From assembly GCF_001417735.1 (NCBI RefSeq), contig NZ_BBUZ01000023.1, positions 1 to 64,000 of the forward strand: a stretch of 64,000 bases of DNA, given 5' to 3'. The notes beneath the pieces are model-generated. The model saw only the letters and a list, made by a program, of their open reading frames with translations. It was not told the DNA's origin and made no database searches. Of this stretch, positions 52,168 to 62,602 are shown piece after piece. Made by a program: the position numbers and the translations under genes. Source of the DNA: Streptomyces sp. NBRC 110028. Its GTDB lineage: Bacteria > Actinomycetota > Actinomycetes > Streptomycetales > Streptomycetaceae. How positions within the stretch are numbered: position 1 is the first letter of the stretch; each line of letters begins with the position of its first letter.

Positions 52168-53253
52168 TCAGCCGATGCGGTGGAGCCAGCCGTGGGGGTC
52201 GGGGGCGGCGCCGGTCTGGATGTCCAGCAGCGCCTTGCGCAGCTTCATCGTGACCTCGCCGGGCTGCCCGTCGGCCACCGTCCAGCTCGCGCGGGCGGAC
52301 TTGACCGAGCCGACCGGGGTGATCACGGCCGCGGTGCCGCAGGCGAAGACCTCGGTGAGGCTGCCGTCCGCGGTCGCCTCGCGCCAGTCGTCGACCGAGA
52401 TCCGGCCCTCGGCGACCTCGTAGCCGAGGTCGGCGGCGATCCGCAGCAGCGAGGCGCGGGTGATCCCGGGCAGCAGCGCCCCGGACAGCTCCGGGGTGAC
52501 GATGCGGTTCCCGTACACGAAGTACAGGTTCATGCCGCCCATCTCCTCGATCCAGCGGCGCTCGATGGCGTCCAGCCAGACCACCTGGTCGCAGCCCTGC
52601 TCGGCGGCCTGCGCCTGGGCCACCAGCGAGGCGGCGTAGTTGCCGCCCGCCTTGGCGGTGCCGGTGCCGCCGGGCGCCGCGCGCACGTACTCCTCGGACA
52701 GCCAGACGGAGACCGGCTGGACGCCACGGGAGAAGTAGGCGCCGGCCGGGGAGGCGATCAGGACGAACATGTATTCGTTGGCGGGACGGACCCCCAGGCC
52801 CACCTCGGTCGCGAACATGAACGGCCGCAGGTACAGGGACTCCTCACCACTGCCCGGCACCCACGCCCGGTCCTGGGTGACCAGGGCGTCGCAGGCCGCG
52901 AGGAACAGGTCGACCGGCAGCTCGGGCATCGCCATGCGGCGGGCGGAGGCCTGGAAGCGCTCGGCGTTCTGGTCGGGGCGGAAGGTGGCCACGGTCCCGT
53001 CGGGCTGGCGGTACGCCTTGAGCCCTTCGAAGATCGTCTGTGCGTAGTGCAGCGTCATGTTCGCCGGGTCGAGCGAGAGCGGGGCGTAGGGCACGAGCTG
53101 GGCCTCGTGCCAACCGCGGCCCTCCGTCCACTTGATGGTCACCATGTGGTCGGTGAAGTGGCGGCCGAATCCGGGATTGGCCAGGATCTCCTCCCGCTCC
53201 GCGTCGGAGAGCGGGTGCGAGGAGGGCTTGAGCTCGATCGAGGGCGTCGTCAT
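52168..53253 (-). CDS. ilvE: Branched-chain amino acid aminotransferase
   Basis: A 361-residue class IV aminotransferase that makes Val, Leu and Ile from their keto acids. Conserved parts are [15 protein letters not shown] (PLP-domain start), the PLP Lys in [32 protein letters not shown] and [19 protein letters not shown] at 53251-53253 gives the correct length. It lies between leuB (upstream) and cimA (downstream) on the same strand, separated from leuB by a hairpin, so it has its own promoter in 53254-53347. Confidence 0.96.
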   Translation of the reverse strand: MTTPSIELKPSSHPLSDAEREEILANPGFGRHFTDHMVTIKWTEGRGWHEAQLVPYAPLSLDPANMTLHYAQTIFEGLKAYRQPDGTVATFRPDQNAERFQASARRMAMPELPVDLFLAACDALVTQDRAWVPGSGEESLYLRPFMFATEVGLGVRPANEYMFVLIASPAGAYFSRGVQPVSVWLSEEYVRAAPGGTGTAKAGGNYAASLVAQAQAAEQGCDQVVWLDAIERRWIEEMGGMNLYFVYGNRIVTPELSGALLPGITRASLLRIAADLGYEVAEGRISVDDWREATADGSLTEVFACGTAAVITPVGSVKSARASWTVADGQPGEVTMKLRKALLDIQTGAAPDPHGWLHRIG

Positions 53254-53347
53254 GAGTGGTAGTCCTTCACTTCCGTTGTGGCGGACCGCGCTCACACCAT
53301 CCTGCCCGTGATCGGTACTAGGACGTCCAAGCTTCCCTGAACACGGC

Positions 53348-53380
53348 GGCCCCACGAGCGATTATCGCTGACGTGGGGCC
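53348..53380. terminator. Hairpin after leuB
   Basis: Arms GGCCCCACG (53348-53356) and CGTGGGGCC (53372-53380) enclose a nested stem of AGCGA and TCGCT with a TTA loop. The structure lies 80 bases downstream of the leuB stop and 95 bases upstream of the ilvE start, and probably ends leuB transcription. Confidence 0.75.
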
Positions 53381-53459
53381 GAAGACGTGAAGGATGCGTG
53401 CGAAGTGCGCGGCCCGAGGTCGATGGTCGCACCCAGCCGCGCACGGACGCAGGCTGGGG

Positions 53460-54497
53460 TCAGCCGGATACTCGCGCGGCGAGCGCGTCGCCGATCTCGT
53501 CGGTGGTGCGCGCCGCGTCCCGCTCGGCGAGGTCCTCGGCGACGGCGGCCTCGATACGGGCCGCCTCGTCCGCGTAGCCGAGGTGCTGGAGGAGCAGGGC
53601 CACCGACAGGATGGTCGCGGTCGGGTCGGCCTTGCCGGTGCCCGCGATGTCCGGCGCGGAGCCGTGGACCGGCTCGAACATCGACGGGAAGGCGCCGGAG
53701 GGGTTGATGTTGCCGCTCGCGGCGAGCCCGATGCCGCCGGTGACGGCGGCGGCGAGGTCGGTGAGGATGTCACCGAAGAGGTTGTCCGTCACGATCACGT
53801 CGAACCGCTCGGGCTGGGTGACGAAGAAGATCGTCGCGGCGTCGACGTGCAGGTAGTCCGTGGTGACGTCGGGGTATTCGGCGCCGACCTCGTCGAAGAT
53901 GTTCTTCCACAGGTGGCCGGCGTGCACCAGGACGTTGTTCTTGTGCACGAGGGTCAGCTTCTTGCGCGGGCGGCTGTTGGCGCGCTCGTACGCGTCCCGG
54001 ACGACGCGCTCGACGCCGTACGCGGTGTTCAGGCTGACCTCGGTGGCGACCTCGGCCGGGGTACCGGTCCGCAGCGAGCCGCCGTTGCCCACGTACGGGC
54101 CCTCGGTGCCCTCCCGGACGACGACGAAGTCGATGTCCGGGCGCCCGGCCAGCGGGGTGGCCGTGTTCGGGAAGAGCTTCGACGGACGCAGGTTGACGTA
54201 GTGGTCGAAGGCGAAGCGCAGCTTGAGCAGCAGCCCGCGCTCCAGCACCCCGGACGGGACCGACGGGTCGCCGATCGCGCCGAGGAGGATCGCGTCGTGC
54301 TCCTTCAGCGACTCCAGCTCGGCCTCGGTCAGGGTCTCGCCGGTGGCGTGCCAGCGCTTGGCGCCGAGGTCGTAACTCTTGGTCTCCAGCTTCACGTCCT
54401 GAGGAAGGACGGACCTCAGCACCTTGAGGCCCTGGGCCACGACTTCCTGGCCGATACCGTCACCGGGGATCACTGCGAGGCGAATGCTGCGAGACAT
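53460..54497 (-). CDS. leuB: 3-isopropylmalate dehydrogenase
   Basis: A 345-residue enzyme that oxidises 3-isopropylmalate to the keto acid in leucine synthesis. Motifs are [11 protein letters not shown] at the N-terminus, [23 protein letters not shown], and the metal and NAD site [20 protein letters not shown] and [19 protein letters not shown]. The ATG start is at 54495-54497. It is separate from leuCD (26-29 kb), as in S. coelicolor, and next to ilvE. Confidence 0.97.
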   Translation of the reverse strand: MSRSIRLAVIPGDGIGQEVVAQGLKVLRSVLPQDVKLETKSYDLGAKRWHATGETLTEAELESLKEHDAILLGAIGDPSVPSGVLERGLLLKLRFAFDHYVNLRPSKLFPNTATPLAGRPDIDFVVVREGTEGPYVGNGGSLRTGTPAEVATEVSLNTAYGVERVVRDAYERANSRPRKKLTLVHKNNVLVHAGHLWKNIFDEVGAEYPDVTTDYLHVDAATIFFVTQPERFDVIVTDNLFGDILTDLAAAVTGGIGLAASGNINPSGAFPSMFEPVHGSAPDIAGTGKADPTATILSVALLLQHLGYADEAARIEAAVAEDLAERDAARTTDEIGDALAARVSG

Positions 54498-54626
54498 ACC
54501 CGGACCCTACCCCTCGTCCCATCCCATGACATCGCTCGTCCGCCATACGGACAGATCGCCCACCGGACAGGCCGCGTTCACCCGGAGTACGGCGTGGTGT
54601 CGCCCGCGCGGGGGAGATTCCGGATC

Positions 54627-56210
54627 ATGCATACACCACGGTTCGGCATTCCGGAGCCGCTAGCGAGCCGGATGACCATGGCGGAGCAGCACGAGTACCT
54701 GCGCGACGCCTTCCCCCGCCGACGGGTGCTGCGCGGGGGCGCCGCGACGGCCGGGGCGGCCGCGGTGGCGCTGGGCGGCGCGGGCTGCGCCGGGGCCACC
54801 GGGTCCAAGCAGTCGCCGGCGGGGGACGCCCGGCCCGCGGCGGCGAAGGTGGACGGCGCGCTGGTGGCGCCCTTCGGCCGCCATCTGGCCCTCGGTGCCG
54901 ACCCGACGACGCAGATGCGGGTCTCCTGGCAGGTGCCGTTCGCGGTGAAGCGGCCGTATCTGCGGATCGGACTCCGTCCGACGGAGCTGACCCGGAAGGT
55001 CGAGGCCGAGGTCCGCCATCTGCACACCCCGTCGCTCGGCGACCAGCTGCCCGCGGTCGACCAGTACTACCTGCACGCCGCGGTGGACGGGCTGAGCCCC
55101 GACGTCACCTACTACTACGGCGTCGGCCACGAGGGCTACGACCCCGCCGACCCGCGCCACTTCACCTCGCTGGGCACCTTCCGCACCGCCCCCGACCGGC
55201 GGGAGAAGTTCGTCTTCACCGCCTTCGGCGACCAGGGGGTGAGCTACGACGCGCTCGCCAACGACCGGTTGATCCTGGGCCAGAACCCGTCGTTCCATCT
55301 GCACGCCGGGGACATCTGCTACGCGGACACCACCGGCCACGGCAAGAAGTCCGACCTGTACGACGCCCGGGTCTGGGACACCTTCCTCGCCCAGACCGAC
55401 CCGGTCGCGGCGAGCGTGCCGTGGATGGTGACGACCGGGAACCACGACATGGAGGCCTGGTACTCCCCCGACGGCTACGGCGGACAGCTGGCCCGCTGGT
55501 CGCTCCCGGACAACGGGCCCGACCCCCGCAAGGCGCCCGGCGTCTACTCGTTCACCTACGCGGGCGTGGGCGTCGTCGCGCTGGACGCCAACGACGTGAG
55601 CTACGAGATCCCCGCCAACAAGGGCTACACGGGCGGCGAGCAGACCCGCTGGCTGGACCGGCGGCTCGGGCGGCTGCGCGCGCGGGACGACATCGACTTC
55701 CTGGTGGTCTTCTTCCACCACTGCGCGTACTCCACGACCAGCTCACACGCCTCGGACGGCGGGGTGCGCGACGCGTGGGTGCCGCTGTTCGAGAAGCACC
55801 AGGTGGATCTGGTCATCAACGGCCACAACCACGTCTACGAGCGCACCGACGCCATCCGCGGCGGCAAGGTGGCCCGCACGGTGCCGGTCGGCGGGAGCGC
55901 GGACGCCGTGCGCGACGGGATCGTGTACGTCACGGCGGGCGGCGCCGGAGCGGACCTGTACGAGTTCCCGGTGCCCGACAGCTACGAGGGGCACGTCAAG
56001 GACCTCGACGAGGTGAAGAGCTACCACTGGACGAAGGACGGGGAGAAGGACAAGGACACCGTGGAGTGGTCACGGGTCCGCTACACCGGCTTCTCGTTCC
56101 TCGCGGTGGAGGTGGAGCCGGGCACGGACCCGCGCCTGAAGGTCTCGGCACTGGCGGAGTCCGGGGAGCGGGTGGACCACTTCGAGGTCACCCGCCCCGC
56201 TTCTCGGTGA
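54627..56210 (+). CDS. Tat-exported metallophosphoesterase (purple acid phosphatase type)
   Basis: A 527-residue phosphatase. The N-terminus has a Tat motif (FPRRRVLRGG) and a hydrophobic segment ending GGAGCAG; the Cys may be a lipid anchor, though the lipobox is imperfect. A fibronectin-like N-terminal domain precedes the metal centre: FGDQG, HAGDICYADT, VTTGNHDMEAW, FFHHCAYS and INGHNHVYERT, the five blocks of purple acid phosphatases. It likely releases phosphate outside the cell. The ATG 54627 follows GGGGGAG; ATGs at 54672 and 54678 are alternatives. Divergent from leuB. Confidence 0.93.
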   Translation: MHTPRFGIPEPLASRMTMAEQHEYLRDAFPRRRVLRGGAATAGAAAVALGGAGCAGATGSKQSPAGDARPAAAKVDGALVAPFGRHLALGADPTTQMRVSWQVPFAVKRPYLRIGLRPTELTRKVEAEVRHLHTPSLGDQLPAVDQYYLHAAVDGLSPDVTYYYGVGHEGYDPADPRHFTSLGTFRTAPDRREKFVFTAFGDQGVSYDALANDRLILGQNPSFHLHAGDICYADTTGHGKKSDLYDARVWDTFLAQTDPVAASVPWMVTTGNHDMEAWYSPDGYGGQLARWSLPDNGPDPRKAPGVYSFTYAGVGVVALDANDVSYEIPANKGYTGGEQTRWLDRRLGRLRARDDIDFLVVFFHHCAYSTTSSHASDGGVRDAWVPLFEKHQVDLVINGHNHVYERTDAIRGGKVARTVPVGGSADAVRDGIVYVTAGGAGADLYEFPVPDSYEGHVKDLDEVKSYHWTKDGEKDKDTVEWSRVRYTGFSFLAVEVEPGTDPRLKVSALAESGERVDHFEVTRPASR

Positions 56211-56217
56211 CCGCGTC

Positions 56218-56340
56218 TCAGTGACCGGTGGAGCCGCCGTTGTCGCGGCGGTCGAGCGCGCGCTGGAGCGCGGCGGCGGCGTTCCGCCGGTCGGTGTCGT
56301 CGTTCTTGCGGCGGACCCTGCGGACAGTCTGCTCGGCCAT
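56218..56340 (-). CDS. Small basic protein (40 residues)
   Basis: A 40-residue frame starting MAEQTVRRVRRKNDDTDRRN, continuing AAAALQRALDRRDNGG and ending STGH. It has AGAGGAG at a sensible distance before the ATG and is too short for usual gene finders. It is rich in Arg and Asp with a helical central part. It ends 7 bases after the convergent phosphatase stop. Function unknown; a DNA- or RNA-binding role is possible from its charge. Confidence 0.6.
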   Translation of the reverse strand: MAEQTVRRVRRKNDDTDRRNAAAALQRALDRRDNGGSTGH

Positions 56341-56787
56341 GGTTCACGTCTCCTCTGCTGAACCCCGGCACGCGGCCGGGAGGAATCCCCGAGAAGGTGG
56401 CTGCCGTAAAGGGGCGGGGGCCTGGGTGCGGCAGGGATCACCTGCGCGGATGCACCGGGCCACGTCCGCCGTCGCTCGATGGAGCGGGACGTTCGGCTTC
56501 CACAAAAGTAAGGCAGCGGAGCGTCAGTGTCTGCACAATTAGTCGGACGTCCTACTATCTGAGACGAGTCATGGCCGAGGCCGACCCCCGTCCGACCTCG
56601 ACCATGGCTGGTTATCGACGTAAACTACGGTAAATAACGCTGACTTGAATGCAAGACGCTAGCATTCGCGCCCCTCGGGCGTCCACAGGTTTATGCCGTT
56701 TCACCCCCTCTCGACGCACGCCGCCCCCGACCGGCTCGCAGCCGGGTCGAGGGCGGGGCTCAAGGGCGGCGCGGGGCGCCGGGCGGA
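56341..56787. other. 447-base region without a clear gene
   Basis: From 56341 to about 56500 it is likely the control region of the small basic gene on the minus strand. From 56500 to 56680 it is AT-rich, with a 20-codon plus-strand frame (56571-56633, beginning MAEADPRPTST) that has no ribosome site. The inverted repeat GAATGC (56647-56652) and GCATTC (56662-56667) may be the end of the pruA transcript. Nothing else is recognised. Confidence 0.4.
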
Positions 56788-58419
<1,632 letters not shown>

Positions 58420-58477
58420 GATCGCCGTTGTCTCCTTTGTCGTGAGGGTCGTCGTGGTGGTCGTGAGCCGAGGGCTG

Positions 58478-59404
58478 TCAGCCGCGGCCGGCGAGCGAGC
58501 GCAGGAAGAACGCGAGGTTCGCGGGGCGCTCGGCGAGCCGGCGCATGAAGTACCCATACCAGTCTGTTCCATACGGGACGTAAACCCGCATACGGTGACC
58601 TTCCGCGACCAGCCGCTCCTGCTCGGCCGGACGGATGCCGTACAGCATCTGGAACTCGTACTCGTCCTTCTTGCGGCCGAGGCGGTGCCCGAGGTCCTGC
58701 GCGATGGCGACCATGCGCGGATCGTGCGAGCCGACCATGGGATAGCCGTCGCCGGACATCAGGATCTTCAGGCAGCGCACGAAGGCCCGGTCCACCTCGC
58801 GCTTGTCCTGGTGGGCGACCGAGGCGGGCTCGTTGTACGCGCCCTTCACCAGCCGCACCCGCGAGCCTTCCCCGGCGAGCGCGCGGCAGTCGTCCTCGGT
58901 ACGGAAGAGGTACGACTGGACGACCGCCCCGGTCTGCGGGAACCGGGTGCGCAGCTCGCCGAGGATCGCGAGGGTGGAGTCCACGGTGGTGTGGTCCTCC
59001 ATGTCGAGGGTGACCGTCGTCCCGGCCGCCGCCGCGGCCTCGACGACCGGGGTCACATGGGCGAGGGCGACGTCGTGGCCGCCGGGCAGCGCCTGGCCGA
59101 AGGCGGAGAGCTTCACCGACATCTCCGCGCGGGCCCCGAGCCCCTCCCCGGCCAGCGCCTCGGTCAGCGCCAGATAGGCGTCCCGGCTGCGCAGCGCCTC
59201 GGAGCGGTCGGTAACGTCCTCGCCCAGGTGGTCGAGGGTGACCTCCAGGCCGTGGGAGGTGAGCCCCCGCACCGCGGCCATGGATTCGGCCAGCCGTTCA
59301 CCGGCGACGAACCGGTCCACCATGGGGCGGGTGACCGGCGCGCCGGACACGATCCGGCGGATGGCAGCGCTGCGCGAAGCGGCGAGCAGCACGGGTCCCA
59401 GCAC
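58478..59404 (-). CDS. putA: Proline dehydrogenase
   Basis: A 308-residue FAD-dependent enzyme that starts proline breakdown. The family motifs are EMSVKLSAFGQ, the FAD-binding VRLVKGAYNEPASV, VGSHDPRM and the C-terminal EFQMLYGIRP and YVPYGTDWYGYFMRRLAERPAN. The length is that of the monofunctional actinobacterial enzyme. GTG start at 59402-59404. It is divergent from the PucR-type gene, which likely controls it. Confidence 0.95.
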   Translation of the reverse strand: MLGPVLLAASRSAAIRRIVSGAPVTRPMVDRFVAGERLAESMAAVRGLTSHGLEVTLDHLGEDVTDRSEALRSRDAYLALTEALAGEGLGARAEMSVKLSAFGQALPGGHDVALAHVTPVVEAAAAAGTTVTLDMEDHTTVDSTLAILGELRTRFPQTGAVVQSYLFRTEDDCRALAGEGSRVRLVKGAYNEPASVAHQDKREVDRAFVRCLKILMSGDGYPMVGSHDPRMVAIAQDLGHRLGRKKDEYEFQMLYGIRPAEQERLVAEGHRMRVYVPYGTDWYGYFMRRLAERPANLAFFLRSLAGRG

Positions 59405-59485
59405 AGGGCACCTCCACGATGACGGCCGGTGAACGGCTCCGACAACTCACCGTGAAACCTAAGGATCGCGCGGAACCGGGACCAT

Positions 59486-59500
59486 CGACAGCTGTCACGC
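59486..59500. promoter_or_regulatory. Palindrome in the putA-pucR divergent region
   Basis: The ten-base perfect palindrome GACAGCTGTC lies within 59486-59500 in the 167-base gap between the divergent putA and PucR-type genes. A looser pair, TGTC and GACA, follows around 59508-59525. It is a candidate operator for the regulator. Confidence 0.4.
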
Positions 59501-59571
59501 ATCCGTGTCCGGGATCTCAGACACCTGTATGAGAGGCTGATCCCGCAGTCGGGGAAGGAGGCCGGAGCGCC

Positions 59572-60864
59572 ATGCGCGAGGACTATCAGCAGCTGGTGGA
59601 CGAGATCACCGCGACGCTCGGGGCGCCCGCGACCCTGGAGAACCGCGACTTCGCGCTGATCGCCTTCGGGGCGCAGGACAGCGACGACGCCGAGGAACCG
59701 ACGCTGGACCCGGTCCGTACCCGCTCCATCCTGCAGCGCCGCTCGACGGCGGCGGTGCGGGCCTGGTTCGAGGCGTTCGGGATCGCCCGGGCGCAGGCAC
59801 CGCTGCGGATCCCGCCGGACCCGGGGGCCGGGGTCTTCATGGGCCGCATCTGCCTGCCGGTGCGGCACCGGGGCGTCGTCCACGGCTATGTCTGGCTGCT
59901 GGACGACGGCCACCTCTCCGACCTGGAGCTGGGCGGTCCCGGCGGTCCGCCCTCGGACCCGCGGCTGGTCCGGGCGATGGAGACCACGGCCCGGATCGGC
60001 GCCCTGCTGGCGGCCGAGGCACGGGCCGGGGAGGAACTGGGCGAGCTGCTGCGCGAACTGCTCACCGGGCCGCCCGCCACCCGCGACGCGGCCTGCTCGG
60101 GCCTGCACACCGCGCTGCGCGGCACGGCCGACGGGCCGATGGCGCTGGTGGCGGTCCTGCCGTGGGTTCCGGGCACGGGCGAGGACGAGGACCACCCGGG
60201 CCTGCCCCACCTGCCGGGCATCGCCGCGGCCTGTGTGATCCCCGACGAGACGGCGCTGGCCGCCCTCGTCCGGCTGCGCGCCCCCACCTCGCTCGGCCCC
60301 GCCCGGGCCACCGCCGAGCAGCTCCTCCGCTCCCCCCGCGCCGCGGCCCCCGACGGCGCGCCGCCCGCCCATCCCCTCCACGTGCCCGGCGCCGCGCCGG
60401 CGGCCCGGGGCGGCGGGCCACACGGCGCGGACCTCCCGTGCGGCGGCGGCCGGGAGAGCGGCGCCGGGCTCAGCGAGGCGCGGCGCGGGCTGGACGAGCT
60501 GCCCGCCGCCTGGCGCGAGGCGCTGTCCGCCGCCCGGGCCGCGCGGGCCGACGCCCGGCTCGACCCGATCGCGGAGTGGACGGCCATCGGCCCGTACCGG
60601 CTGCTGGCCACGCTCCCCATGGCGACCCCCGACGCCGCCGTGCGCCCCCTCCTGGAGCGCGCGCACGCGGAACTGGCCCGCACCGCCGAAACGTTCCTGG
60701 ACTGCGCGGGCCAGGCGAGCCGCACCGCCCAGATCCTCGGGATCCACCGGCAGACGCTCTACTACCGCCTCTCCCGGGTACGCCAGCTCACCGGCCTGGA
60801 CCTCGACGCGGGCGACGACCGCCTGCTCCTCCACATGGCCCTCAAGGCCGCCCGGCTGCGGTAG
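59572..60864 (+). CDS. PucR/CdaR-type regulator of proline catabolism
   Basis: A 430-residue regulator. The C-terminal PucR helix-turn-helix (HTH_30) is clear: ARTAETFLDCAGQASRTAQILGIHRQTLYYRLSRVRQLTGLDLDAG, described here from residues about 375 to 420. The N-terminal half is GAF-like (RDFALIAFGAQD, GRICLPVRHRGVVHGYVWLLDD). A Pro/Ala/Gly-rich linker is at about 245-310. Its divergent position beside putA-pruA indicates that it activates them in response to proline or a derivative. ATG has GGAGG upstream. Confidence 0.9.
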   Translation: MREDYQQLVDEITATLGAPATLENRDFALIAFGAQDSDDAEEPTLDPVRTRSILQRRSTAAVRAWFEAFGIARAQAPLRIPPDPGAGVFMGRICLPVRHRGVVHGYVWLLDDGHLSDLELGGPGGPPSDPRLVRAMETTARIGALLAAEARAGEELGELLRELLTGPPATRDAACSGLHTALRGTADGPMALVAVLPWVPGTGEDEDHPGLPHLPGIAAACVIPDETALAALVRLRAPTSLGPARATAEQLLRSPRAAAPDGAPPAHPLHVPGAAPAARGGGPHGADLPCGGGRESGAGLSEARRGLDELPAAWREALSAARAARADARLDPIAEWTAIGPYRLLATLPMATPDAAVRPLLERAHAELARTAETFLDCAGQASRTAQILGIHRQTLYYRLSRVRQLTGLDLDAGDDRLLLHMALKAARLR

Positions 60865-60904
60865 CACCGCTCCGGGCCGGCGCGGCCCGCTCAGCCGGAC
60901 GCGC

Positions 60905-61498
60905 TCAGCCGGCCGGGGCCGGGGGCGTGCCGCCGACGACGCGGCGCATCGCCTCGATCAGGTCCCGGGCGTCGGGCGCATGGCCGGGGTTGATGGCCTG
61001 CTGGACGGCCATCCCGCTCACCAGGGTCAGATAGAACGAGCCCAGCACCCGGGAGGTCTCCTTATCGACCTCGCCTCCTTCGACGCCGTGGAAGAGCCCC
61101 ACCAGCCCCTGGCGTGCCTCCGGCTGGGCGCGGTCGAAGGCCTCCCGCAGCGCGGGGTCGTGCTCGGCCTGCATGACGGCCTCCAGTTGGGCCCGCCACA
61201 TCGCCTGGTGCTTGCCGAACAGTTCGAGGGCCCGGGACCAGCCCGACTCGAAACGGTCCGTCAGCTCACCGCCGGTCGTGGTGTCCTGGGCGAGGGATGC
61301 CTGGACCTCGTCGGCCCAGTCGCTCATGGCCGCGAACAGCGCCTCCCGTATGAGGGCGTCCTTGGAGCCGTAGTGGTAGCCGATGGACGCGAGATTGGCG
61401 CCCGAGGCGGCCACGATGTCCCGCGCGGTCGTGCGTGACCAGCCCTTTTCCAGCAGGCAGCGCTTCGCCCCGGCCAGCAGATCCTCTCGATGTCCCAT
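60905..61498 (-). CDS. TetR-family transcriptional regulator
   Basis: A 197-residue regulator. The N-terminal helix-turn-helix reads RTTARDIVAASGANLASIGYHYGSKDALI, followed by an all-helical ligand-binding domain with no close match that I can name. A 27-base palindrome lies 22 bases upstream of the start codon and is its probable operator; the same site is 95 bases before the divergent GH6 gene. It may repress itself and the polysaccharide-degrading genes, though the latter is less certain. Confidence 0.9.
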   Translation of the reverse strand: MGHREDLLAGAKRCLLEKGWSRTTARDIVAASGANLASIGYHYGSKDALIREALFAAMSDWADEVQASLAQDTTTGGELTDRFESGWSRALELFGKHQAMWRAQLEAVMQAEHDPALREAFDRAQPEARQGLVGLFHGVEGGEVDKETSRVLGSFYLTLVSGMAVQQAINPGHAPDARDLIEAMRRVVGGTPPAPAG

Positions 61499-61520
61499 GA
61501 CGTCAGCCTATCCCCGGCCC

Positions 61521-61547
61521 CATACAAGCGTCTAAGACGCCCGTATG
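61521..61547. promoter_or_regulatory. TetR operator palindrome
   Basis: Arms CATACAAGCGTCT (61521-61533) and AGACGCCCGTATG (61535-61547) around a central A; 11 of 13 positions pair. The site covers TTAGAC, a likely -35 box of the tetR gene on the minus strand, with TAGGCT downstream. It is the expected size and symmetry for a TetR dimer or pair of dimers. Confidence 0.8.
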
Positions 61548-61642
61548 CCGGGACATCACGGACGGCAACCTTTCGGCGCTCGGCGGCAACCAGGAAGCAG
61601 TCCCGTCTCCCGTCCCCCGGTCCGCGAGAGGACTGATGCAGC

Positions 61643-62599
61643 ATGCGTGTCATCAGAGCGTTGGCGGCCGCCGCGCTCGCCACCACCTTCCTGGTCGGCG
61701 CGGGCCAGGCATCCCGCGCCGCCGCGGGCGAACTGCCCTCCGTCACCGCCTTCTTCAACGACCCCGGCTCGCAAGTCAACAAGTGGGTCGCCGCCAACCC
61801 GAACGACTCCCGCCGGGCCCGTATCGCCTCGCGGATCGCGTCCCAGCCCCAGGGCGTCTGGTTCTCGCGGTACACCCCGGGCACCGTCACCGAGGACGTC
61901 CGTAAGGTCACCTCGGCCGCCTCCGCCAAGGGCCAGGTGCCGGTGCTGGTCGCCTACCAGCTCCCCAACCGCGACTGCGGCGGCGCCTCGGCGGGCGGGG
62001 CCCCCGATCTGGCGAGCTACGACGCCTGGATGCGCGGTTTCGCCGCCGGGCTGGGCAGCGGGCCCTCGGTCGTCATCCTCGAACCGGACTCGATCGCGCT
62101 CATCAGCTGTCTGTCGCCCGCCGAGCTGAGCGGCCGCTACGCCTCGCTCGCCCGCGCCTCCGCCACCATCCACGCCGCCGCGCCCAAGGCCCGGGTGTAC
62201 TTCGACGCCGGTCACTCCGCCTGGAACAGCCCCGCCGTCCAGGCCTCCCGACTGCGCTCGGCGGGCGTGCTGAGCAGCGGTGACGGTATCTACAGCAACG
62301 TCTCCAACTACCGCCGCACCGCCGACGAGGTGGCCTTCGCCAAGGCCGTGCTGGCCCAGTTCGGCGGCTCCTCGGGCCTCACCGCGGTCATCGACACCAG
62401 CCGCAACGGCAACGGCCCCGCGCCCGGCGACACCTGGTGCGACCCGCGCGGCCGCAAGGTCGGCGAGAACCCGACGGCGGGCACCGGCGATCCGGCGATC
62501 GACGCCTATCTGTGGATCAAGCCGCCGGGCGAACTGGACGGCTGCGCGGGGGCGGCGGGCTCGTTCTCGCCGGACTACGCGTACGAGATGGCGGGCTAG
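61643..62599 (+). CDS. Secreted GH6 glycoside hydrolase (cellulase)
   Basis: A 318-residue secreted endoglucanase or cellobiohydrolase of family 6. The signal peptide (RALAAAALATTFLVGAGQA) ends near residue 27. Catalytic elements are VLVAYQLPNRDCGG (family 6 Asp region), VILEPDSIALI (catalytic acid Asp), VIDTSRNGNGP and LWIKPPGELDG. No carbohydrate-binding module is attached, so it is a stand-alone catalytic domain. ATG 61643 follows GAGAGGA. The pectate lyase gene starts 3 bases after its stop, implying co-translation. Confidence 0.93.
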   Translation: MRVIRALAAAALATTFLVGAGQASRAAAGELPSVTAFFNDPGSQVNKWVAANPNDSRRARIASRIASQPQGVWFSRYTPGTVTEDVRKVTSAASAKGQVPVLVAYQLPNRDCGGASAGGAPDLASYDAWMRGFAAGLGSGPSVVILEPDSIALISCLSPAELSGRYASLARASATIHAAAPKARVYFDAGHSAWNSPAVQASRLRSAGVLSSGDGIYSNVSNYRRTADEVAFAKAVLAQFGGSSGLTAVIDTSRNGNGPAPGDTWCDPRGRKVGENPTAGTGDPAIDAYLWIKPPGELDGCAGAAGSFSPDYAYEMAG

Positions 62600-62602
62600 G
62601 GC

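Noticed and set aside
53394-54626. A 411-codon upstream extension of the metallophosphoesterase
   Set aside because: It runs antisense through leuB and lacks any domain; the Tat signal just after the ATG at 54627 marks the true start.
56571-56633. A 20-codon frame MAEADPRPTST... as a leader peptide
   Set aside because: No ribosome site, no terminator after it, and the downstream gene is on the opposite strand.
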